Source: an uncultured Rickettsiales bacterium (lineage in GTDB: Bacteria > Pseudomonadota > Alphaproteobacteria > Rickettsiales > UBA1997). From it: DNA of 36,950 nt. This document shows positions 24,067 to 31,395 of this stretch, piece by piece (positions within the stretch are counted from its first letter, which is position 1; each line of letters begins with the position of its first letter). The position numbers and the translations under genes were made by a program. The notes below the pieces were generated by a model. The model was not told the DNA's origin and ran no database searches. It saw nothing but the letters and a program-made list of their open reading frames with translations. Location of the stretch: the NCBI GenBank assembly GCA_944392625.1, contig CALXXG010000086.1, positions 1 through 36,950 on the forward strand, written 5' to 3'.

Positions 24067-25056
24067 TTAAGCTTTATTTGAAGATCCGAAAACGTTTTCA
24101 TTCTTAGCCATATACATTTTCATTAATGCTTCTCTAGCTGGTTTTAAATATTCTCTAGGATCAAACTTGCTTGGGTTTTCTTTCATAAATTTTCTAATAG
24201 CTGCAGTCATCCATAGTCTGCCATCACTATCAACGTTTATTTTACAAACAGCCATAGATGCAGCTTTTCTTAATTGAGCCTCAGGAACACCGAATGCTTT
24301 TTCAATATCACCGCCATTTTCATTGATTATTTTAACTGCTTCTTGTGGAACGGAACTTGCACCATGCAATACAATTGGAAAACCCGGCAATCTTTTTGAA
24401 ACTTCTTCAAGTATATCAAATCTTAATTCTGGAATGTCTTCTTCTCTATCAACTTTAAATTTATAAGCACCATGGGAGGTTCCGATTGAAATTGCCAAAC
24501 TGTCAACCCCTGTTCTTTTAACAAAATCCTCAACCATGTTTGGATCTGTATAGTGTGATTTTTCTGCAACAACATCATCTTCAATACCACCTAAAACGCC
24601 TAATTCGCCTTCAACTGTTACATTATGTGCATGTGCATAGTCAACAACTTTTTTAGTCATAGCAACATTTTCTTCGTATGGAAGAGAAGAACCATCAATC
24701 ATGACGCTTGAAAAACCGGCATCTATACAATCCTTGCAAATCTCAAAGTTTGCGCCATGGTCTAAATGCAATGCAACAGGTATTTCTTTTAATCCTTTTT
24801 CTTTTGCAACTCTTTTCATCATATCCATTGCACCTTTCGCCATGCCTTTTAGCATATCAGAATCAGCATATTTTCTAGCACCTGCAGATACTTGAAGTAT
24901 AACAGGTGATTGAGTTTCTAAACATGCTAGAATAATTGCCTGCAATTGTTCCATATTATTAAAATTATAGGCAGGAATTGCATATTTTCCTTCATATGCT
25001 TTTTTAAACATTTCTTTTGTGTTTACAAAACCTAAATCTTTATAATCTACTGTCAT
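24067..25056 (-). CDS. fba: Fructose-bisphosphate aldolase, class II
   Basis: Zinc-dependent aldolase of glycolysis/gluconeogenesis, cleaving fructose 1,6-bisphosphate to DHAP and glyceraldehyde 3-phosphate. 329 residues. The metal-binding HLDHG is near residue 107; EGELG, the metal His in SIGTSHGAYKF and the phosphate-loop LHGASSVP are present. The conserved N-terminus (AIPAYNFNNMEQLQAI) fixes the frame. With pyruvate kinase it indicates a working lower glycolytic path. The genes are dispersed rather than clustered. Confidence 0.95.
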   Translation of the reverse strand: MTVDYKDLGFVNTKEMFKKAYEGKYAIPAYNFNNMEQLQAIILACLETQSPVILQVSAGARKYADSDMLKGMAKGAMDMMKRVAKEKGLKEIPVALHLDHGANFEICKDCIDAGFSSVMIDGSSLPYEENVAMTKKVVDYAHAHNVTVEGELGVLGGIEDDVVAEKSHYTDPNMVEDFVKRTGVDSLAISIGTSHGAYKFKVDREEDIPELRFDILEEVSKRLPGFPIVLHGASSVPQEAVKIINENGGDIEKAFGVPEAQLRKAASMAVCKINVDSDGRLWMTAAIRKFMKENPSKFDPREYLKPAREALMKMYMAKNENVFGSSNKA

Positions 25057-25180
25057 TTCCTATTTTTTAATCTATTATTAATATATCTAATAATTTATAA
25101 CGAAAATTTTAAATATAAAGAAATTTATTATTTATAATTTTTAAATTGACAATTCTTAAAATTAATATACATTTGTTTTT

Positions 25181-27784
25181 ATGATAGTAAATGTTATAAT
25201 ACCTTTAGCATTAAATGAACCATTTTCCTACAACTCTTCTTTTGAATTGGAGGTTGGAGATTTTGTTCGCGTGCCATTCGGCGGTAAGATCTTCATTGGT
25301 TTGGTTATAGAAACAGATATTGAAATCAGATATGAGATCAAACTTAAGGATGTTAAGGAAAAAATAAATATAAAGCCAATTAAAAAAGAACTAATAGATT
25401 TTATAAAATGGACGGCTGAATATAATCTAATTCCGCTTGGAAATGTTTTAAAAATGGTTATAACTCCCATTAATTTTTTGAAAGACAAACTGGAAAAAAA
25501 ATATTGTTTGAATAAAAGGTTTATTGAATTTACTAGTGGAAAAAATAAAATAAATGAAAATTCATGTGTTTTGGAAGCTAAAGGGTGTGGAGTGGCGATG
25601 GATAATGGAAATAACGTAGATAGAACCCCCCTTGCCCCCCTTGACAGGGGGGTGGATGTTGATGTTCACAGAGGGGTATATGTTGATGTTCACAGAGGGG
25701 TAGATGTTGATATTCATAGGGTGGTGAAGGGCGATACTTACATTGGGGTAGAGGATAGTTTTTATGGGGAGACAAAAAATAGTTTTCACAGGATATTAAA
25801 GGAGGATTTTCATAGGGAAATAGATAGTGAGTTTCGCGGAGACACAGATGGTGAATTTCAAAGTGGAGCGGAGAATGAATTTAAGTGGGGCATGGATAAC
25901 GATTTTTATGGGGATAGACGCGATGATTTGCAAAAGGTGGCGAATGGTAATGTTCAAAATGAAACAAGCAATAACGCAACATCTAGCAACAACACACAAT
26001 TTAAAAAAATATATGGAATACTGACTCAAAAGCAGCAGGCAGTTGTTCGTTATTTAAATAATAAAGTGGCTACAAAGCAGGAAATATTGAATAATTGCAA
26101 TGTTGGTGAAGGAGTTTTGAAAAATCTTATACGAGATGAAGTAATTGACGAAGTTTATGATGAAAAAAAATTTATTCAAAATATAGGTGAATTTAATCTA
26201 AATAAACTGTCAGACGAGCAGCAGCAGGCATTTGATGAGATTTATAGAAATAAAAATTATGGTGTATTTGTTTTAGAAGGAACCACGGGTTCTGGAAAAA
26301 CTGAGGTATATTTTCATTTAATTGCAAAGCTTCTAAAAGAAACAAATAAGCAAGCTCTTATATTGCTTCCCGAAATAGCTTTAACAAGCCAATTAATTTT
26401 AAGATTTAAACAGCAGTTTAATTTTGAACCTGCCGTATGGCATTCGGAAATTACGGAAAGCAGAAAAAGCGACATATTTAAAAGCGTATTAAACGGCGAT
26501 GTAAGAGTTGTCATTGGGACGCGTTCTGCATTATTTTTGCCCTTTCAAGAATTAGGATTGATAATTGTTGACGAAGAACATGATGCATCCTATAGGCAAA
26601 GCGATAATGGCTGTTATAACGGCAGAGACTTGGCTATTGTCAGGGCAAAAATTAATGATATACCAATAGTTTTGTCATCAGCAACGCCAAGTCTAGAAAC
26701 ATTAATAAATATAGATAAAGGAAAATATAAGAAAGTTTATTTGCCAAGCAGATATGGAAAAGCTGTTTTGCCGGACATTAAAATTATTAATCTTAAGGGT
26801 GAAAAGCTAAAAAAAGATAATTATATCTCTAAAATACTAAAAGAAGAATTGGCCAACAATTTAGCCAATCATAAACAATCAATGCTTTTTTTGAATAGAA
26901 GAGGTTATGCGCCTGTTGTTTTATGTGCTGATTGCGGTGAAAAATTTCAGTGTCCTAATTGCTCATGCAATTTAAGCTATCATAAATCAAACAATAGATT
27001 AGTATGCCATCACTGTGAATATTTTATTGAAAAGCCACCGAGATGCCCGCACTGCGGAAGTGAAAATTTAATTGAGTTTGGACCGGGTGTTGAAAAAATT
27101 GAAAAAGAAGTTAAAGAATATTTCCCTGATGCTAGAACAATAATTATGGCTAGTGATACTACTGATACAAACAAAAAGCTTGAGGAAATTGTTAATAAAA
27201 TTCTAAATGATGAAGTTGATATAATAATAGGAACACAATTGGTGGCAAAGGGACACCATTTTCCTAAATTGACATTGGTTGGAATACTTGATAGCGATGC
27301 AAGTCTATTTGGCGGTGATATCAGGGCTAGCGAAAGAACTTATCAGTTGCTAACTCAAGTTTCAGGAAGAGCCGGAAGAGAAGAAGAAAAAGGTAGAGTT
27401 TATTTTCAAAGCTATAATCCTGACAATCTGATTCTGCAGGCAATAAAAAATGGAGATAAAGAATTGCTATTGGATTTTGAAAAGCAAAATAGAGAATTAG
27501 GCAATTTTCCACCTTTTGGCAAAATGGCGACAATATCTATTTCATCATTGAAAGAAATATTGGCCTATAGAGTTGCAAAAAAAATAGTTCAAAAATTTCC
27601 AATAAATGAAAATATTGAAATTTTGGGACCTGCTCCTGCCATGATGGCGAAGCTAGCAAAAATGTTTCGTTTTAATATAATAGTTAAAACTACAAAAAAT
27701 GTAAATATTCAAAAATTGCTTAGAAAAATTGTTTTAAGCGAAAAATATAATAGCAATGTTAGGATTAAAATTGAAATGGAATAA
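25181..27784 (+). CDS. priA: Primosomal replication-restart helicase PriA with tandem-repeat insert
   Basis: Superfamily 2 3'-to-5' DNA helicase that reloads the replisome at stalled forks. It carries the N-terminal 3'-end-binding domain (residues ~1-110), Walker A GTTGSGKT at ~367-374, the DEEH box at ~464, and a zinc-binding region with CADC, CPNC, CHHC and CPHC pairs from ~582. Motifs V-VI include GTQLVAKGHHFP and QVSGRAGR. Length is 867 residues against ~730 for E. coli PriA. The excess lies between the 3'-binding and helicase domains and consists mainly of an eight-residue tandem repeat (residues ~156-259). The core motifs are intact, so it is probably functional. It is followed by a HAD gene after 21 bases. 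Confidence 0.95.
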   Translation: MIVNVIIPLALNEPFSYNSSFELEVGDFVRVPFGGKIFIGLVIETDIEIRYEIKLKDVKEKINIKPIKKELIDFIKWTAEYNLIPLGNVLKMVITPINFLKDKLEKKYCLNKRFIEFTSGKNKINENSCVLEAKGCGVAMDNGNNVDRTPLAPLDRGVDVDVHRGVYVDVHRGVDVDIHRVVKGDTYIGVEDSFYGETKNSFHRILKEDFHREIDSEFRGDTDGEFQSGAENEFKWGMDNDFYGDRRDDLQKVANGNVQNETSNNATSSNNTQFKKIYGILTQKQQAVVRYLNNKVATKQEILNNCNVGEGVLKNLIRDEVIDEVYDEKKFIQNIGEFNLNKLSDEQQQAFDEIYRNKNYGVFVLEGTTGSGKTEVYFHLIAKLLKETNKQALILLPEIALTSQLILRFKQQFNFEPAVWHSEITESRKSDIFKSVLNGDVRVVIGTRSALFLPFQELGLIIVDEEHDASYRQSDNGCYNGRDLAIVRAKINDIPIVLSSATPSLETLINIDKGKYKKVYLPSRYGKAVLPDIKIINLKGEKLKKDNYISKILKEELANNLANHKQSMLFLNRRGYAPVVLCADCGEKFQCPNCSCNLSYHKSNNRLVCHHCEYFIEKPPRCPHCGSENLIEFGPGVEKIEKEVKEYFPDARTIIMASDTTDTNKKLEEIVNKILNDEVDIIIGTQLVAKGHHFPKLTLVGILDSDASLFGGDIRASERTYQLLTQVSGRAGREEEKGRVYFQSYNPDNLILQAIKNGDKELLLDFEKQNRELGNFPPFGKMATISISSLKEILAYRVAKKIVQKFPINENIEILGPAPAMMAKLAKMFRFNIIVKTTKNVNIQKLLRKIVLSEKYNSNVRIKIEME
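25646..25957 (+). repeat. 24-bp tandem repeat (about 13 units) inside priA
   Basis: Thirteen consecutive 24-base units stay in frame and each encodes eight residues. The first three are RGVDVDVH, RGVYVDVH and RGVDVDIH; later units diverge (RVVKGDTY, IGVEDSFY, GETKNSFH, RILKEDFH, REIDSEFR, GDTDGEFQ, SGAENEFK, WGMDNDFY, GDRRDDLQ, KVANGNVQ). Units are nearly identical at the 5' edge and progressively degenerate 3'-wards. The left boundary carries a hairpin CCCCCC TTGACA GGGGGG (25635-25652), preceded by another C6 run, in otherwise AT-rich DNA. Confidence 0.85.
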
Positions 27785-27805
27785 TATTAATAATAGTTAT
27801 TTAAT

Positions 27806-28591
27806 ATGCTGCTTATTATTTGGGATTTTGATGGAACGTTGGCAAATTCTGAAAAAAAATTTAAAAATATTATTAACAATTTTTTAAAGGAAGAAGCTAA
27901 AGATAATATTATAAATTTAGAAAAATTTACAGATGATTTTTATTATAAAAAATGTGCTGGGAAAAAATATACAGAAATTTTTGAAATTCTTGTTGATAAT
28001 AGAATAATTAATTCTTTATCTGAAGATGATTTGCAAAAATTTTTAAATTATGCGAATAAATCATTTAAAATAATTTTGCCAGGTGAAATAAATCTTACAA
28101 AAAATATGGGGTGGCTGCTTAATAAATTGGATAAATATAATGATATATTAATGGTAATAGCCACCAGTGCAATTAAAGAGGATTTTATTTTAAAATGTAA
28201 AGCTGTTAATAATCCTATTATAAATAAAATGAATGGATATTCATGCCATGAACTTCAGAATAGCTATAAATATTTAAATATTGATAAATATCAAGTTAAA
28301 AATAAACCAAATCCTGCAATTTTTATTTATTCTTTGGAAAATATGTTAATAAAAAATAACAATATAAGCAAAATATTAATTATTGAAGATTCCTCAACTG
28401 GTTGCAAAGCTGGAGAAAACTTTGTGAATGAAGATTTTATTAGAAATAATAATTATATTGTAAGAGTTATAGGGTATACTGCTGGTGATCATAAGCCAGA
28501 TGGAAACACGCTGTTAAATAGTGGGGCTGATATTATAATCAATAATGCCGAAATGTTGTTGAAGTATATAGACAATTTTATGAAATTATAA
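27806..28591 (+). CDS. HAD-superfamily phosphatase-like hydrolase
   Basis: 261 residues. HAD motif I DFDGT has the nucleophile D8 and general acid D10; motif II is the Thr/Ser in VIATSA (near 119); motif III is the Lys in KNKPNP (near 171); motif IV is IIEDSSTG (near 195). The cap between motifs I and II is helical, as in the phosphoglycolate phosphatase / beta-phosphoglucomutase group. The substrate is not predictable. It lies 21 bases downstream of priA, likely in one transcript, and ends ~100 bases before virB3. Confidence 0.85.
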   Translation: MLLIIWDFDGTLANSEKKFKNIINNFLKEEAKDNIINLEKFTDDFYYKKCAGKKYTEIFEILVDNRIINSLSEDDLQKFLNYANKSFKIILPGEINLTKNMGWLLNKLDKYNDILMVIATSAIKEDFILKCKAVNNPIINKMNGYSCHELQNSYKYLNIDKYQVKNKPNPAIFIYSLENMLIKNNNISKILIIEDSSTGCKAGENFVNEDFIRNNNYIVRVIGYTAGDHKPDGNTLLNSGADIIINNAEMLLKYIDNFMKL

Positions 28592-28599
28592 TTTTAGTA

Positions 28600-28619
28600 C
28601 TCTTGTAAACTCTTGTAAA
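28600..28619 (+). repeat. 10-bp direct repeat upstream of virB3
   Basis: CTCTTGTAAA occurs twice back to back (28600-28609 and 28610-28619), about 70 bases before the VirB3 start. It could be a regulator-binding site for the secretion operon, or chance in AT-rich DNA. Confidence 0.4.
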
Positions 28620-28690
28620 AATTTATTTTTTTCTTGATTTTAGTTTTCTTAGAAGTAATATATTATATGTATAATATATTATATAGAATT

Positions 28691-28990
28691 ATGGCAGGTG
28701 GAAGAATTGATAACGATCCTTTATTTTTAGGACTTACAAGACCGAGTATGATATTAGGTGTTACATATGTATTCGCCGGCATGAATGCTCTTGCTTCTCT
28801 TATGTTATTTGTTATGACTAGCAATTTTGTTTATCTATTAGTTGTATTACCAACACTTCATGGTATTGCATATTTGATATGTTTAAAAGAGCCTTTGACT
28901 CTTGAAATGATTATAATGAAAACAAGTAATTTTATGAAATGCAAGAACAAAACATTTTATAATGGAACAAATTCTTATGACGTTTATTAA
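28691..28990 (+). CDS. virB3: Type IV secretion protein VirB3
   Basis: Small inner-membrane component of the type IV secretion system, partner of VirB4 and VirB6. The start at ATG 28691 gives 99 residues beginning MAGGRIDNDPLFLGLTRPSM, the typical VirB3 N-terminus. The in-frame ATGs at 28634 and 28667 only add an unlikely prefix. A hydrophobic hairpin at residues ~22-65 forms the membrane anchor, followed by a short cytoplasmic tail. The virB4 start is 14 bases downstream. Confidence 0.9.
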   Translation: MAGGRIDNDPLFLGLTRPSMILGVTYVFAGMNALASLMLFVMTSNFVYLLVVLPTLHGIAYLICLKEPLTLEMIIMKTSNFMKCKNKTFYNGTNSYDVY

Positions 28991-29004
28991 CTAAAGTTTG
29001 TATT

Positions 29005-31395
29005 ATGAAGCTTAGTATTACGCAACCGCCAAAAGAAAAATATTTTAAATGGGAGACATCAGAGTCAATCTATATCCCATATAAATGCTTTTGGAATTCG
29101 GATACTATTCTTCTTAAAGATAACGCAATGTTAAGAGTCATTAAAGTTAGAGGGTTTGCATTTGAAACAGCTGATGATGAGGATATTGACATAAAAAAAC
29201 AAGCTAGAAACAACCTCATGAAAGGTATGTCATCTGGTAATTTAGCAATGTGGTTCCATACTATTAGAAGAAGAAGAGAAGCCTTTCCTGAAGGTGAAAT
29301 GACAAATGTGTTTACAAAAAAAGTAAATGAAGAGTGGAGACAAAGGCATGATGGAGACAGATGTTTTGTAAATGAACATTATATTACAATTATAAGAAAA
29401 GAAGACAAGGGCGGTTTAGCGACAATAGCTGCACTAGCAAAAAAACTTAGAAACAAAGCAGATGCATCTGCTGCTGGGCGTGATATGAAAGAAAGCTTTA
29501 GTGAACTTGAGGAACTCACAGGAAGAGTTTTAAATGGACTTTCAAATTATGGACCAGAATTACTAGAGGTTACTGAAACAAATAATGGCATATTTTCTGA
29601 TTTATGCAAATTTTTAGGAACAATTGTTAATTGTGGTTATAGTCAAAACTATAGATTTATTCCATATGGATTAGATAAATATTTGCCAATTAATAGATTA
29701 TATTTTGGCGCAAAAAATTTTGAGGCTAGATTTCCATTTGAAACAAAATATGGCGGTATGGTATCTTTAAAGGAATATAGACCTGCGACAAATGCTGGCA
29801 TGCTTGATGGATTTTTACAATTACCATTTGAATTTATTATTGCGCAGTCATTTCAATTTGTTAATAGAATGATTGCTATTTCAAGTATGCAGTTACAACA
29901 GAGAAGAATGATACAGGCTGAGGATGTTGCTGTATCGCAGATACAAGAAATTGATGAAGCTTTAGATGCGGCTATGAGTGGTACATTTGCATTTGGAAAG
30001 CATCATCTTACTATAATGTGTCTTGATGAAAGTATAAAAGGTGTTGAAAATGCTTTATCAATGTGCATAGTTGAATTATCAAACGTTGGTATAATGGGCG
30101 TTAGAGAAAAAATTAATATGGAAGCATCTTTTTGGTGCCAACTTCCTGGAAATTTTAATTATATAGTTAGAGCATCAACAATCAATACATTAAATTTAGC
30201 AAGCTTTGCATCGTTTCATAACTATCCATCTGGCAAAATAAAAAATAACCATTGGGGGCCAGCAGTTACAGTTTTAAATACTGTATCTGGAACTCCGTAT
30301 TTCTTTAGTTTTCACGTTAGAGATGTTGGACATACAATGATTATAGGACCTACTGGTGGTGGTAAAACTGTTACTATGAACTTTCTTTGCGCACAGGCGC
30401 AAAAATTTAATTGCAGAATGTTCTTCTTTGATAAAGATAGAGGTGCAGAAATATTTATTAGAGCTTTAGGTGGTAAATATTCAATAATTGATTCAAGTAA
30501 AGTTTCAGGATTTAATCCATTAGCATTACCAGAGACTAGTGAAAATAAGGCTTTTTTAAATGAATGGTTAAGAGCATTAGTTACTGTAAATGGTGAAACT
30601 ATTACTGCTACTGATATAGCCATTATAAATGAAGCTGTTAATGGAAACTATAAACTTCCACCAAATAAAAGGGTTTTAAGAAATATAGCGCCATTTTTAG
30701 GAATGGCTGGTCCCGGTACATTAGCAGGAAGATTAGAAATGTGGCATTCTGATGGATCACATGCCAAACTTTTTGACAATGAAAAAGATGTTATTAATTT
30801 TTTCTCGGCAAAAGCTTTTGGTTTTGAAATGGCTGAAGTTTTGAAAGATAAAGTCAGCATAGGACCTGTACTTTTATACTTGTTTCATAGAATTAATAGC
30901 TCTCTTGATGGAACGCCGACTATGATTATTCTTGATGAAGCGTGGGCTTTAATTGATAATCCTATATTTGCACCAAAAATTAAAGATTGGTTAAAGGTCT
31001 TAAGAAAGTTAAATGCTTTTGTGGTTTTTGCTACGCAATCAGTTGAAGATGCTACGAAATCAACCATTTCTGATACATTAGTTCAACAGACTGCAACGCA
31101 AATATATTTGCCTAATTTAAAAGCAACAGAAGTTTATAAAACAGCATTTATGTTATCAGAAAGAGAATTTCAATTAGTAAAAACCACCGATCCAGGAACA
31201 AGGTATTTTTTAATAAAACAGGATAATAGTGGAGTTATAGCTAGGGTGGATTTATCTGGAATGACTGATGTCATAAATGTGCTATCCGGCAGGGCAGAAA
31301 CAGTTTTATTATTGGATGATATAATCAGAGAGATTGGAAGTGATAAGCCTGAAGATTGGTTACCTATTTTTTATAAAAGAGTGAGGAAAATATGA
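29005..31395 (+). CDS. virB4: Type IV secretion ATPase VirB4
   Basis: Hexameric inner-membrane ATPase that powers type IV secretion. 796 residues, typical length. The N-terminal membrane-associating domain is followed by the ATPase core, with Walker A GPTGGGKT (448-455) and Walker B MIILDEAW (D644, E645). Downstream VVFATQSVEDA and LPNLKAT are normal family motifs. Its stop overlaps the start of the VirB6 gene by 4 bases (ATGA at 31392-31395), showing translational coupling. Order and spacing match the rickettsial virB3-virB4-virB6 arrangement. Confidence 0.97.
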   Translation: MKLSITQPPKEKYFKWETSESIYIPYKCFWNSDTILLKDNAMLRVIKVRGFAFETADDEDIDIKKQARNNLMKGMSSGNLAMWFHTIRRRREAFPEGEMTNVFTKKVNEEWRQRHDGDRCFVNEHYITIIRKEDKGGLATIAALAKKLRNKADASAAGRDMKESFSELEELTGRVLNGLSNYGPELLEVTETNNGIFSDLCKFLGTIVNCGYSQNYRFIPYGLDKYLPINRLYFGAKNFEARFPFETKYGGMVSLKEYRPATNAGMLDGFLQLPFEFIIAQSFQFVNRMIAISSMQLQQRRMIQAEDVAVSQIQEIDEALDAAMSGTFAFGKHHLTIMCLDESIKGVENALSMCIVELSNVGIMGVREKINMEASFWCQLPGNFNYIVRASTINTLNLASFASFHNYPSGKIKNNHWGPAVTVLNTVSGTPYFFSFHVRDVGHTMIIGPTGGGKTVTMNFLCAQAQKFNCRMFFFDKDRGAEIFIRALGGKYSIIDSSKVSGFNPLALPETSENKAFLNEWLRALVTVNGETITATDIAIINEAVNGNYKLPPNKRVLRNIAPFLGMAGPGTLAGRLEMWHSDGSHAKLFDNEKDVINFFSAKAFGFEMAEVLKDKVSIGPVLLYLFHRINSSLDGTPTMIILDEAWALIDNPIFAPKIKDWLKVLRKLNAFVVFATQSVEDATKSTISDTLVQQTATQIYLPNLKATEVYKTAFMLSEREFQLVKTTDPGTRYFLIKQDNSGVIARVDLSGMTDVINVLSGRAETVLLLDDIIREIGSDKPEDWLPIFYKRVRKI

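Noticed and set aside
25646..25957. CRISPR-like array inside priA
   Set aside because: Units are contiguous 24-bp tandem repeats without spacers and stay in frame.
28634..28690. Longer VirB3 start adding 19 residues
   Set aside because: The prefix MILVFLEVIYYMYNILYRI is not part of VirB3; the family begins at MxGGxxxDPLF.
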